From Rutstroemia sp. NJR-2017a BVV2 (lineage: Eukaryota > Ascomycota > Leotiomycetes > Helotiales > Rutstroemiaceae), in contig NJPS01000058.1 in NCBI GenBank assembly GCA_002946415.1, positions 248,001 to 312,000 on the forward strand: a stretch of DNA of 64,000 bases. Direction: 5' to 3'. Shown here piece by piece: positions 1 to 10,818 of this stretch. Both the position numbers and the translations under genes were made by a program. The notes under the pieces are model-generated. The model was not told where the DNA came from. It ran no database searches and saw only the letters and a program-made list of their open reading frames with translations. Positions within the stretch are counted from its first letter, which is position 1. The number at the start of each line of letters is the position of its first letter.

Positions 1-584
1 GCATTAGCGTGCTTTCCTAGGAAAAGCCGTAGCTGCTCAAAGTTATCTACGAAGTATTATACCCTCAAAGACAGAGACTTCTTGAGGCTGCAGATAACGC
101 TGCACCACGTGCCGCATAAATTTCCTCTGACTGCATAGTTAAGTTACCCTTTCTGTCTGAAAATCTATCTTCTTCTATGTGAACGGCAAAAACAATGCCC
201 GCTCCTTCCAGTATCTATCAATCTCCCAATGGCCCCTAATCCCAAACTCCGCAGAGAGAGAAGACTGGAAAGCAGATCTCTCGATCCCCCATCCCGTTTG
301 AGTACTGCGGAGCATTCCAATGCCTTATCTAGATGTAATGCAGTGTCCAGCCTGCAAACCCAATACCTATACCATGTTCCCGGCGTCTCCATTCGTCAAT
401 CGAAACTTTCTACAACAATGGACTGATTGACAGAGATTGAAGGGGTCTTTTCGAGTGAATTTGTAATTGTATGCACAGGAGATGAGGGGTACGGGGACTT
501 GGCTGGGTATATATATATACATAGATATTGCACCATTTTGTTGCAAAAGTTCGTCATTCGTGTTTGTGTTCGCATTGAGAAACT
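1..584. other. Intergenic, left edge
   Basis: No gene is supported here. The short open frames on both strands have no domain or splice support. The last 100 bases lie directly upstream of the first transporter and include a TA-dinucleotide run near 510-521 that could be a promoter element; this is inference only. Confidence 0.4.
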
Positions 585-3283
585 ATGATGTCGCATTATG
601 CAGATGAGGGGATTGAGCCTTCTGATTGTGGCGCTGAGAGTGATGAATTTACCCCACTATTGGGTGGGAAGGACGCTTCGATTGAGGTGGTGGGGGTTAC
701 GCTGAAATCTTCGTGTGGGAAAGGAGATGAGGAATCTGCTCTTGGTGGCTCACTGCTGGGCGATAAGCAGTCGCCTGCCGATGTTTCGTCTGGTATCGCG
801 GGGATTATTTCGATTCTTCTTTTAGGTATGTTGGCTTGCTCTTCAACTAAAATCACATCCTCGGTTCCCCTGTTGTCGAACTCCTTTTGTATTTCACCCT
901 TTTTCACTTTATTCGCTTCTTCCCCGTTCCTCTGATCCCCCCCTCTCTTCTTCCAAGAATCCAATACACTTTCTTCTCCTCTCCCAGACTCAACCTTCCC
1001 TAACCACACATCCAACCCCAGGTGTATTCATAGCCAGCCTCGATGGCTCCCTCGTCCTCGCTACTAGCGGCACTATCAGTAGCGAGTTCAACGATCTGGG
1101 AAATGCAGGATGGCTTGTTTCGTCATACACGCTAGCGATGTGTGCTACGCAGTCTTTGGTTCGTTTCTCCTTTCTGTTCTTTTCTGCATTTCTTCTTTCT
1201 TTTATCTTAGGCGAGGTTAGATATTTGGAGATGTGAGATGTGAGATTAGGGGGAGGGGCTTAGGCGAGAGAAGGAGCCGGGAAGTTTGTACAGGTTGGTG
1301 ACAAAGTTGGGAAGTTGGGGTGGGGGAAGCTGGTTATGAAAGGCGAACTTCGGTTTGGCTAGGACAGAGGAAGTTCGATTAAGATATTGGCTAATATGGG
1401 TTTATGAGCGATAGTATGGAAAACTGAGTGATATTTACGGGAGAAAGGGGACGATTTTGGTGTCGTATGGGTTCTTCACGGTTGGCTGTGCGATTTGGTA
1501 CGTTTTTTTCCCTGTTTGACTTGTTGTGGGTTCATTGGGAAGACAGTCATTGAAAGATTATCTTCTTTGACTAAGTGACAGAATCAGGGAGGTGGTCCTC
1601 ACACAAGAGGTCAATCATTTATGACTGCGACATCCTTGGGAGCAGATGAGCAACCATGAAGATATCTTTCTTTCTCCCAACATGAATACGTATTGGTAGG
1701 ATAGACTTGCTGAATTTCGACACAGTGGCCTAGGACAGAGTCTCCCCTCGGTTGTCTTTGGAAGGCTAATCGCAGGAATCGGCGGTGCAGGAATCAACTG
1801 TCTGGTTGCCATCGTTATTGCAGGTATATTCCTCCCAGTCTAAACAACCCGTACACGCGCTAATTCACAAAGACATGGTCCCCATCCGAGAAGTCGCCAA
1901 ATGGCGTAGCTACGTCAATATAGCCGCCACAACCGGCAGAAGCCTAGGCGGTCCTATCGGAGGTTTTCTCGCAGACACAATCGGCTGGCGATGGTAACTT
2001 CCCCTCCCATTTATATATTTAACTAGCATTGTACTTACACATTCAACACAGGTCCTTCCTAATCCAATGCCCTCCCACTCTCCTTGCCCTCATTCTCGTA
2101 TCCCAAAAACTCCACATCGTCATCAACGATCCTCCATGCAAACAATCCCACCTCTCCAAACTCAGACGCATCGACTTCCTCGGCTCCATCACTCTGTGCA
2201 TCTGCATAGTCTGTAGTCTTCTGGTCCTCGATCTTGGGGGAACGCGTATGTCGTGGACTGAACCGCTTTTGTTAACATTGTTAGGTGTTGCTGTAGCAGG
2301 CGGGGTTTGTTTTATTTTGGTAGAGGCGTATTGGGCTAAAGAGCCGGTTTTTCCATTGAGGTTGCTGAGGAATAGAGATGTGCTTACTAGCTATGTGGGG
2401 TTGGGATGTCAGTCGGGGGCCCAGATGGCTGTATGTTTTGCTCCTTCCTATCTCCTAGAAATTGGGTAGGCAGAATTATGCTGACTATGCGGTTAGATGA
2501 TGTTGTTGGTGCCTATATACTTTCAGATAACTGATCACGCGAGCGTTACGGCGGCTGGTGCACATCTGATGCCGTCTGTTATGGGAAATGCACTTGGTGG
2601 GCTCTTGACTGGCCATATCATTCATCGGTATCTCCCCCTTTTCCTTTCCTCTTCCTCCTTCCTCACTTTCACAATCTAACCCTACCCCCCAGAACAGGGC
2701 ACTACCATCCCCTCCTCCTCCTCTCCGCCCTCTCCTCCCTCACAGCCTACACCCTCCTCCTCCTCCGCTGGCACGGACACACCACATTCCTGGAATCCCT
2801 ATACATAATCCCCGGGGGCTTCGGCAACGGGATTGCACTGTCCGCGTTCTTCGTGTCGCTCACATCAGGAGTGGAGACCGAAGAGATGGCTATTGCGTCC
2901 TCGGGATTGTATCTTAGTTCAAATGTAGGTATGTTAGTCGGGCTGAGTGTAGCGGATTGTATCATGCGGAGAGGACTGGATACGGGGTTGAGGGTTGCGT
3001 TGGAGGGGTGGCATGGTGGTGGGGGGATGGATATGGGGAGGAGGGAGATTATTAGGAGGGCGGGGAGTGATGTGGAGTTTGTGAGGGGGTTGGAGGGGGA
3101 GTTGGGGATGGTGGTGAGGAGGGTTTGGGTGGGGTCTTTGGGGAAGACGCATGGTATGTTTGGATTCCAGTTCTTATGTGCTAATGGGACGTTGATGAGC
3201 TAACGTTAGATTCAGTGGTATCGATAGTGGGCGCATTAATGGCGTTGGTTGCTGCTTGTTGCATGAGAGAACATCGTCTCTAG
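585..3283 (+). CDS. MFS transporter, DHA2/VBA-like (drug or basic amino acid)
   Basis: Integral membrane transporter of the major facilitator superfamily, DHA2-type 14-helix group. The first exon encodes a soluble acidic N-terminus. Exon 2 begins after an intron at 826-1021 and reads VFIASLDGSLVLATSGTISS, the helix-1 motif (D-G-S/T followed by ATxxTISSEF) of fungal multidrug and vacuolar basic amino acid (VBA) transporters. The loop 2-3 signature YGKLSDIYGRKG follows near 1415, then GRLIAGIGGAG, and a motif-C-like segment GGPIGGFLADTIGWRW near 1951-1997. At least eight exons are needed, and the last begins just after 3210. Substrate cannot be decided: efflux of toxic compounds and vacuolar uptake of lysine, arginine or histidine are both known for this group. 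It lies about 9.5 kb from the RiPP candidate, too far to assign it as the exporter. Internal exon borders are approximate. Confidence 0.85.
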
Positions 3284-4028
3284 ACAGCATAGAGGATATG
3301 TTTAAAGATGGAATTAGATTGTACTGAATAAGAAAAGTTGTAACTGTTCATTTAATATCATTTTAAATATTTAGCAAGCTTCGTTTATATTTCCTGTTAA
3401 AGGCATCCTCCTGGTGAATAAGGAAACTGTATGAGATGAATAAGAACATCGGAATCAATCAGCAGTAACTGTCAGCTGTAGAAACAACATGGGCCATTCT
3501 CAAGTGAACGAATGAAAGAATGATTTTTGCTCGAGGGAGTTTCCAACGACTAGTAGAAATGTAGATACCACGCCGTTTGGGGCTTGCAGGGAATCAAAAA
3601 TCATGAAGGCACACATTTCCCCTCATAGGGTAGCTTTAGGACGTCAGAGAGACTGCGAGAAATTCACTCACCCACGGGATGAATTTTACTTATTGCCTGG
3701 CAGTGATCACTTGGTAGGAAGTGTGTATATAGAATACGTGGTAGCGATTCAGTTGCTTAAGTAGAGATAATGGTGACTCATAATATTGCTCTCTGAAGAC
3801 TACATCGAACGGAAACGAAAGCAAATTACTCTGGTAAATATGTAATAGCAGTAAAATTGCGGGGTATAAAGCATTGTCGTCTCTCATAAAACCCAAAACA
3901 TGCCACAAACAGGTCAAAGAAAGCAAGTTCTAATATAACAGATCCAAAAGACACCAAAGCCTCCCAAATACATGCACGAATCCCAAAAATGCAGCACCTC
4001 AACTCCTTGAATCTCGGCTAACTTCCAC
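3284..4028. other. Intergenic between two convergent genes
   Basis: AT-rich 3' flanks of the MFS gene and of the minus-strand gene that follows. I see no domain-bearing frame, repeat or RNA gene. Confidence 0.4.
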
Positions 4029-4781
4029 TCAAGATTCCTCGTACTCATATTCGTGGACGGATTCTGACCAAGAGCGACGTCGAGGAAAGCGGACTTCCCT
4101 TGCCCCAGGTGTCTTGACCCTAATTCTTCTCCTCCTACTTTCCCAAACTTCCTGTACGGGCGTTTCGACCACAACTGGCATTGGGGGAATAGGGCGATAT
4201 ATTTCCAAACTCTCTCGTTCGATATATCGCAACGGCAATGCACGATCGTCCCTTCGTTCGATTTGTGGGCAGACCGGCAAGCAAGCCTTCTCAACTTTCG
4301 AAGCACACACTTCTGGTTCTTTCTCGGGTGCCGATCCATGAGTCTTCGATCCCTCGATCGCAATAGTCTCTGTCTTGTCACCTTTATTCATGTGAAGCTG
4401 TATATCCAAGTGCGCCTTCTCATATTCCTTTTCCATCATCCTCCTCTTATGCTTCTGATGATGAAGCTCATGTCTAACCTCGAGCCCCGCAAGAATCAAG
4501 GGAGCAGCCCAGAGGAGAACCTTTCCGAGCTTCCTCACTGGTTCCTCCACCTTCTCCACCGTTTTGGATACACGCTTGCCGAGTTTCATCCCTTTCTTTT
4601 CATCAGAAGATTCTTGACTATCTCTTCCCGCGCGGTTATGATGACGTCGAGCTTTTCGCGAAGATCGGCGAGATTGTCTGCGGCGCACAGAAGACCGAGA
4701 AGAGCTTGATAGAGAGGACGTCTGCTCGGAAAGAGAGGGGTGTCGATTTGATTCCTTGCGCGCTCTGCGTGAGTGGGGCAT
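4029..4781 (-). CDS. Hypothetical basic/Ser-Arg-rich protein with one hydrophobic segment
   Basis: Single-exon frame of 250 codons that I do not recognise. Residues 1-60 are dense in Arg and Ser, including runs such as SLSSSSRSSVRRRQSRRSSR. A short hydrophobic stretch (KVLLWAAPLILAGLEV, about residues 87-102) follows and could be a single membrane anchor. Then comes a charged, likely helical stretch rich in His, Lys and Glu (residues 103-130). The C-terminus is Arg-rich and ends in an acidic Tyr/Glu tail. The mixture suggests a membrane- or nucleus-associated small protein, but no function can be assigned. It is convergent with the MFS gene. Overlapping plus-strand frames are shadows. Confidence 0.55.
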   Translation of the reverse strand: MPHSRRARKESNRHPSLSEQTSSLSSSSRSSVRRRQSRRSSRKARRHHNRAGRDSQESSDEKKGMKLGKRVSKTVEKVEEPVRKLGKVLLWAAPLILAGLEVRHELHHQKHKRRMMEKEYEKAHLDIQLHMNKGDKTETIAIEGSKTHGSAPEKEPEVCASKVEKACLPVCPQIERRDDRALPLRYIERESLEIYRPIPPMPVVVETPVQEVWESRRRRIRVKTPGAREVRFPRRRSWSESVHEYEYEES

Positions 4782-5739
4782 TTGGGTGAAAGACGCCTCT
4801 GTAGGTCAACGTCTTCTGATTTGCTTGAGAGAGGTAGGAGTGTTGAGTAGCAGAGTTGAAGAATATCGTAGCTGGGCTGTAGGTCTAGATGGTAAGAGCT
4901 GGGATGTTATTCTTAGGTAGCAAATATCCATCAAGAAAGGACTTTCTATGAAATTAGAATGCGCGCGCTCCTGACTATATACCATACCTGCATGCACGCA
5001 CTGTGGTGAGCTTTGTGGCAGTAATATCCAGCAGACAATGTCAGGCGTAGTTTGCCTCGAAGACCAGCTGACCTACCGCGTGAGTTGCTTTTCGACTCAT
5101 AATCTCATAGTGCGAAGTAAGACTTCACAGAGTGACTCGTTCAGTCATTCCTAAGAATAGGCAGGCGATGTAGGAAGCTTCATGACTTGCATGTTGAACC
5201 ATAATCGAAAGGGCAGACAAATATACATTTGTTGTTAGAGAAACAGATTATTGTTCAGAAGTTGAGTGTGACGACACAGAGTATCTATTACTAAGCGATA
5301 ATGTTCACGGTTAGATATAAGTATATTAGCGCAAATTAGTCAGCTGATAGATCATTTTCTTCAAGTGAAAGAGATGAGACTATTTCTCGCAATTTACCCG
5401 ATCAAGTAATGCAGATTCATCTCATCAAAGGACTAAAGTTAGCGGCCATGGCTATTTCAGCAGACGCGTGGAACAATGCTGAAACACTCATTATAATTGT
5501 ATTACTTATTTCCTCACGAGTTTCTACTATCTCTAAACTTCAATTCAGGTGCTCAAAGCGAGAACGAATCTGTCCCAGCAGTACATCCAGTAGCAAGAGA
5601 TCTAGGTGTATAGTTATATCATTCCAGGTATCAAATAAAAGGAAATAAATAGTCATTACCTTTCTAATTTCGCTGTGAATAACGGCTTCTTATCCATAAC
5701 CACATCTCTCATACCATAATTCCGATTATTCAAGTCGGA
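4782..5739. other. Intergenic
   Basis: Divergent spacer between the minus-strand basic protein and the plus-strand Ser/Arg-rich protein. It should hold both promoters. I see no gene or recognisable element. Confidence 0.4.
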
Positions 5740-6708
5740 ATGTCATACTATACCGGATATGGCGCCGGGGAGAGGGTACCGGAATACTACGACCAAGCCC
5801 CAAATGTTGATGGATGGAATTATGATGTTGCAGATGCAGTGGGAAACCTCTCTATTTCTGAGATAAGTGAAGAGGTATACACTCCAGCTGGCCGAGATGA
5901 TCGTAGCAGTCGACACGGCCATAGCACCCGGCACTACATCAGTAGTCGAGACAACCGTGGGAGCCGAGACGATCGTAGTAGCCGCCACACCCATAGCAGC
6001 CGACACTACATTAGCAGTCGAGACGATCGTGGCAGTCGACACGGCCATAGTGCCCGACACTACATTAGCAGTCGAGACAACGGTAGCTACAGGGATGATA
6101 ACTACAGAGATAGCTACAGAGATAGGAGAGGTACTAGACGCTCAGAATATGATAACACCTCTAGGATCGATGCCCCTTCTCTGCGATCTACTGCTACTTC
6201 GGATAAAGCAGGAAGATATGATATGACATATTATACCCCGATCTATGGGGCGGCTTCTTCTTCTGCGGATACGTCCCGAAGGAGCGCTCAAACAATGCCA
6301 GTCGTCGATAACCGCACCCAAAGAGTCATCGATCAGTATCAGGTAAGAAAATTACCAAGTTCGCCGGAGTACAAACGGAGTGATGTAGATTATAGAGGAC
6401 TTACAGATGCCCACTATATCCGGGTTGCACGATTGCAGCAAGATGTATGCGCTAACAGGTTATCTGGGAGATGGCAGAACAAGGCACCCTTGCGTAGGCT
6501 ATGTGCTGATTACTACAATAGAGCAGTAGAGAAAGGTTCTTGGCAGATGCTGCAGCTATTAGATCAAGTCGTGACGGAAGATGATAGAGACCTAAGCAGA
6601 GGTTGTCGCGATGACATTCCATTCAGCCGTAACCTCAGCTGGTCGTTCGACCGGGAGGGAGGGGTCATTGAAACCACTGACTTTGCGCTGGATTCTCAAC
6701 GAGCTTGA
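5740..6708 (+). CDS. Unknown protein, Ser/Arg/His repeat region plus conserved C-terminal domain
   Basis: Intronless, 322 aa. The start at 5740 is the first ATG and follows an in-frame non-coding leader. Residues about 52-117 form an imperfect repeat: 18-residue units of the type RDDRSSRHGHSTRHYISS start at 5893, 5965 and 6019, the first followed by an extra RDNRGS. After a disordered linker, residues about 215-320 form a compact domain with the line HYIRVARLQQDVC, then GRW, then LLDQVVTEDDRDLSRG. The same domain closes the gene at 9610-10818, so the two are paralogues. There is no signal peptide or membrane helix. Function unknown; the repeat resembles RS/RD-rich nuclear proteins in composition only. 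Confidence 0.7.
   Translation: MSYYTGYGAGERVPEYYDQAPNVDGWNYDVADAVGNLSISEISEEVYTPAGRDDRSSRHGHSTRHYISSRDNRGSRDDRSSRHTHSSRHYISSRDDRGSRHGHSARHYISSRDNGSYRDDNYRDSYRDRRGTRRSEYDNTSRIDAPSLRSTATSDKAGRYDMTYYTPIYGAASSSADTSRRSAQTMPVVDNRTQRVIDQYQVRKLPSSPEYKRSDVDYRGLTDAHYIRVARLQQDVCANRLSGRWQNKAPLRRLCADYYNRAVEKGSWQMLQLLDQVVTEDDRDLSRGCRDDIPFSRNLSWSFDREGGVIETTDFALDSQRA
5893..6090 (+). repeat. 54-bp coding tandem repeat (RDDRxSRHxHSxRHYISS)
   Basis: Three units starting at 5893, 5965 and 6019. The spacing is 72 then 54 bases because the first unit carries an additional 18-base insertion. The repeat is open in several frames on both strands, which explains the overlapping spurious frames here. Confidence 0.8.
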
Positions 6709-7872
6709 AGGAAAAATCTTTTAGTTTCATTATTCAAGCAGATATCTCATTTCAGTAAAGTCAATTTCTTATATCTACGCGTTGATTTGGAAATAGCAAG
6801 ACAAGAAGCAAAACAAAAACAGAAAACTAAAATAAAAAAAGCGTTGATTTAAATGATACTTCCATTATAGCCTTTCACAACCTGACCTTCAGCATTCTTC
6901 ATTTCTCGTGATCCGTTTCAAATTTTTACTATTTTACAATTGTCTCTTACCTGTAGGCTGTAGGACAGAACGCTTCTCCCCGAAGAAGCATCTGCAAGAC
7001 TGCAAGAGTCAACTATCTCGTAGAACGGGATCTTGCTAGTTTCCTAAGGACCTGAGGCTTCGCATTTACTCAAAGTGATGAATAAATACGGATCGCATTC
7101 AGTGATACCTGAATCAATATTATATTACTTTACTACCAACTAATCAATGCTTTATTCGTGCTTTATTCGCCAACTCCTCCCAAATATTCCTCTACTATAT
7201 TGACTGTTTACTACCTGAAGTTTCTCAACTCAAAGACAAAGTTACAAGTACAAGAGTCTCTGTTGCGGAGCATTCGTAGCAACAACCAAAAATACGCTGT
7301 TTCCATTTTACCATTCAATCCGATACTTCAGTGGATGGGTCAGCCTTCACGAGAAGAATCGAATTGTTCTTGGCCAACGTGTACAAAGAAATCACGAATA
7401 AAATATACTCCTATCCCTTTGTTTTACAAATCAGTGGTGCTCTAGAGTCTGACCTACATCACGGCATCTTCAATTTCAGTCAATCCTTTTCTCAATGAAA
7501 AACAAGTTATAATATTCAAACCTTAGAACAGCCTGAACAGGATCCTAGGATGCTTTGTATCATAATTGACTTGAAAAGAATCGTGTCACAAACCTTTATC
7601 TATAGACGTAATTGTTTACCTCAAACTAATATCTTTTCTTTAAGATAGAGAACCTTCAAAGAAAATATATCAATGCTTCAACAATCGTGAAACAGTCATG
7701 ATTATTGATTTATTAAACTGGGGTCTTTTACCTTCCAGAATTCGAATCTTCACTACACTCAACATCGCTCTCATATCTACAGTACAATCTACTCAACTTT
7801 AGAGGAAGCAGCATAACTCTGAACTCATCTTTTATACAATTGATACGTGCAAGACGAGCCAATTATATCAGA
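6709..7872. other. Intergenic, AT-rich
   Basis: Contains the 3' flank of the preceding gene and the promoter of the next. The only frames are short and lysine/asparagine-rich. No gene is supported. Confidence 0.4.
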
Positions 7873-8649
7873 ATGTCTCAATACTATGGAAGTTCTAGGG
7901 GCGACAGGGCGAAAGCAAATAGTATTCTATCATGGAGTGCCGATGTTTCAGGGGCTCCAGGAGCGTTTGCCCCTAATGGCGGAGCTGCTAGCGTGCGTGG
8001 TAGCGTATATGCACCTTCTCAAGCTGCTGCACGCAGCGAATTGCGTGGTCTAGCTCCGAGCATGCGGGGTCCACCTAGTGTGCGTGAAGGCTATGCTTCT
8101 TCTCAAGCTGCTGCACACAGCGAACTGGGTGGATCTAGGGCTTCATCTAGATACGCACCTAGCGAGGTAGAAAGCGTCTCTAGCCATCGCACTAGCCGTA
8201 CCAGCCGCACTAACCGTACCCATAAATCTGGCGCCTTAATTGCCTACGATGATTCCAGAAGCCGGTATGAGAACGACAGTACTGCTGATTCAATTGTGTC
8301 CTGTTTTGATGCAATGCCTCTTACTTCGGATCGACCCACCTCAACTTACAGCAGTAGATTAACGTTTGACACTATGGACGGACCAAGGGAAATTTTGACT
8401 GATAGTAAGACTTATGGTAGAGCTCATGATCGCGTCACTATGACAGCGACGATTGACAGGCCGGTCAGCAGTTCTTACGGGCGTTCGAGCTATGCAGCTT
8501 TAACTGCTGCTGCAAGAAATCCATTACTAGTAGCTGCCCCATCCACGTACGGTGATTCGCGGTCTCGCCGAGGCGATGACGATCGTGGCAGTGTCATTAG
8601 CAGCAGCTCACGCCGCAGTGCAAGAATTTCTAGAACTGCATTGTATTAG
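7873..8649 (+). CDS. Unknown Ser/Ala/Arg-rich low-complexity protein
   Basis: Intronless, 258 aa from the ATG at 7873; the open frame extends upstream but contains no earlier ATG. Residues about 40-105 contain a loose duplication around YAPSQAAARSELRG and YASSQAAAHSELGG. A run SHRTSRTSRTNRTHKSG follows, and the C-terminus is rich in Ser and Arg. The N-terminus (MSQYYGSSRGDR) loosely recalls that of the gene at 5740 (MSYYTGYGAGER). It lacks the C-terminal domain shared by its two neighbours. Composition and position suggest it belongs to the same local family in a shortened form, but this is inference. There is no signal peptide and no recognised domain. Confidence 0.6.
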   Translation: MSQYYGSSRGDRAKANSILSWSADVSGAPGAFAPNGGAASVRGSVYAPSQAAARSELRGLAPSMRGPPSVREGYASSQAAAHSELGGSRASSRYAPSEVESVSSHRTSRTSRTNRTHKSGALIAYDDSRSRYENDSTADSIVSCFDAMPLTSDRPTSTYSSRLTFDTMDGPREILTDSKTYGRAHDRVTMTATIDRPVSSSYGRSSYAALTAAARNPLLVAAPSTYGDSRSRRGDDDRGSVISSSSRRSARISRTALY

Positions 8650-9609
8650 ACATTATCGGTGTTCTGTAGCGTGGCAACCAAACTTTTCGTTACCTATACT
8701 CTGATTTGAACTTGATGTACACATCTACAAATAAGAAAAAAAAACCCTTCCTTGAACCCTCCAAATGTGTTCAATTTAATCAAAAATTTATCAATTATTA
8801 TCCTTCATTATTACTTTGCCTCTCGTTCCGTTTTATGGTGTATCAATATGTTAATGCTAGTGTACTAAGTATCTGTCCCGACTCTCTATCCCTTTTATAT
8901 ACTTCTCTATCCCCTTCCCTATATGTCTAGCTCACATTGCTGTCTAATTCTGCAAAACAGTGCTGCGTATCACATCTAGCTGTAGATCCTTTAGCCTATC
9001 CAAGCGAAAGAACAAATGGTATCATATTTTGTTCATATTCTCCGCTTAACTTGATCCATATAGCATATTATAGCCTTAAAAGTAGCTGGTTGGATTTGAC
9101 TTATCCGGTGTAAGATTTGCAGCCGCCATCCACTTTTCGATCCAGGTTATACTACCTTGTTTTTGGCTTGTCGACGCTTTCTTTCGTAGTCACTATTTTC
9201 TGGCTCTCAGTAAAATCCCTCAGCTCAATTGGGTTAGTCGGTAGTAAGAGCGTGTTGTTCAGGTAATCGATGAGAGATGATTCAATTGTTCCAGCCATAT
9301 GAGCGTACGCAAAACGTCAATAAAGCTGTGCTGTCTTTGCCAACACAAAGCAATGTCTGTTCCTTGTGTCAGAACAACGCCATAAGTTCACAACAAACAT
9401 AAAGTATCAATTCTTTGGTTCAGCAGATTTCAAGAACAGCACCTCAACAAAGTTGCGGTCGTCCATTTATTGGAACGTCTTCCACCCTTAAATCATACCT
9501 CCCAACCAGTATCTCAAATCTTGCTCTTAAGGCCTTGAAAAAATACATGAAGTTGTCATCACCAACTGAATCATAAGCATATTTGCAGAGTAAAACTTTG
9601 AACCTAGAC
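8650..9609. other. Intergenic, AT-rich
   Basis: Spacer between two co-directional unknown genes. Several poly-A and poly-T tracts (for example near 8740) occur. No gene is supported. Confidence 0.4.
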
Positions 9610-10818
9610 ATGCCGCGTAGACCCCGAAATACCGATGGCACTGCGCCCAGTCTGCGTAGGTCAAAAAGAATCAGAGCCCAGAGTGATGCCGGCAGCGTCC
9701 AAAATTTATCGCCTGAATCTGTTGGCAACAGAGAATATTCTCCAGCAGTCAGCCTTCAGGACACCAGTAGCGGCCAAATTCCATCGCCCGAGCCTGTAAT
9801 CAAGAGAGAAGACTCTCTAGAAGTCAACTTTCAGGATGCCAGCAGCGGCCAAATTTCATTGCCCGAACCTGTAGTCAAGAGGGAAGGGTATCCAGAAGTC
9901 AACCTTCAGGACTTCCCTGAAGTAGCTCCTTCTGCTCCATCCACAAGCCTTCTTGCTTTCCCTGAACCAGTTCCTTCCACTCCATCCAGGCCATCATCTA
10001 GGATGCCACTTTCAAGTACTCGACCTAGAATAGGAGTGACAGACGCAGGTAGTCCGGTACGATTGAGTGAACCAGCTTCTTCCCCTCCATCTAGAAACTT
10101 TCAGGCCTTGCCTGAACTTGCTCCTTCCACTCCATCCAGACCATCATCCAGGAGGCAACTTTCAAGTACTCGACCTAGATTCGGAGTGACAGAAACAGGT
10201 AGTCCGGTACGATTGAGCAACCAGCTTGATACACCAATGTCACCGCACCACAGAGACTTATCCCACAACGCAGGGCTCTTCGCAAGAGCTGAACCTCGTG
10301 CAGTCAGATCAGCTCCAGTCCAAGCAGTCGGGAATACTCCACATTACCAGTCTTCACGATATGGAGACGCATTTGGAGCCACTTTTGGCTTCGAGGAAAG
10401 ATCATCTCGATTGATGAAACAGTTGGTGAGTCATACAGCGCCCACTGATCCGAATTACAGACCGGATGTGATTGATGGTAGTGGATACACTGGAGGCCAC
10501 TATATGCGCGTAACTAGATTGCAAGAAGATGTCTGTTCCGGGAATGTACGTGGCAGATGGCTCCGTAATGAACGGTTGGGTCACTTGATTCGCGATTATG
10601 AAACGGGCAAGACAGCGAAGGGTTCTACTGCGATGCTGTTCCTCTTAGATCATATTGTTATGGAGGATGATCGGGACTTTAGCTGTGGTAGCAATAAGCC
10701 ATGCCCTCCCGGTCTTACTTATGCAATAAATGAGGTGGGGAGGATGGCAGAAACGACAGACTGGGATGCTCTTGAACTTGAGGAAGAACGCCGCAACTTA
10801 AGACAAGGAATTGCATAA
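9610..10818 (+). CDS. Unknown Pro/Ser-rich repeat protein, paralogue of the gene at 5740-6708
   Basis: Intronless, 402 aa from the ATG at 9610. The first quarter has three copies of a 25-residue repeat built around SSGQIPSPEPVIKRE. The next part has two 50-residue repeats containing PSTPSRPSSR and the line GSPVRLS. The C-terminal domain (about residues 285-395) reads HYMRVTRLQEDVC, GRW, then KGSTAMLFLLDHIVMEDDRD. It aligns without large gaps to the last 105 residues of the protein at 5740-6708. The variable repeat-rich front joined to a conserved tail suggests a rapidly evolving family. There is no signal peptide, and localisation and role are unknown. Two PEPVxKRE motifs resemble sumoylation-type psi-K-x-E sites, which is only suggestive. 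Confidence 0.7.
   Translation: MPRRPRNTDGTAPSLRRSKRIRAQSDAGSVQNLSPESVGNREYSPAVSLQDTSSGQIPSPEPVIKREDSLEVNFQDASSGQISLPEPVVKREGYPEVNLQDFPEVAPSAPSTSLLAFPEPVPSTPSRPSSRMPLSSTRPRIGVTDAGSPVRLSEPASSPPSRNFQALPELAPSTPSRPSSRRQLSSTRPRFGVTETGSPVRLSNQLDTPMSPHHRDLSHNAGLFARAEPRAVRSAPVQAVGNTPHYQSSRYGDAFGATFGFEERSSRLMKQLVSHTAPTDPNYRPDVIDGSGYTGGHYMRVTRLQEDVCSGNVRGRWLRNERLGHLIRDYETGKTAKGSTAMLFLLDHIVMEDDRDFSCGSNKPCPPGLTYAINEVGRMAETTDWDALELEEERRNLRQGIA
9748..9915 (+). repeat. 75-bp coding tandem repeat (25 aa)
   Basis: Units start at 9748, 9823 and 9898 (the third is partial). They encode VxxQDxSSGQI followed by PEPVxKRE. Confidence 0.8.
9961..10218 (+). repeat. 150-bp coding duplication (50 aa)
   Basis: Two copies starting at 9961 and 10111 share long identical runs encoding PSTPSRPSSR and GSPVRLS. 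Confidence 0.8.

Noticed and set aside
585..3283. The MFS gene as exporter of the RiPP cluster
   Set aside because: It is about 9.5 kb from the oxidase with four unrelated genes between, and its DHA2/VBA type is common genome-wide.
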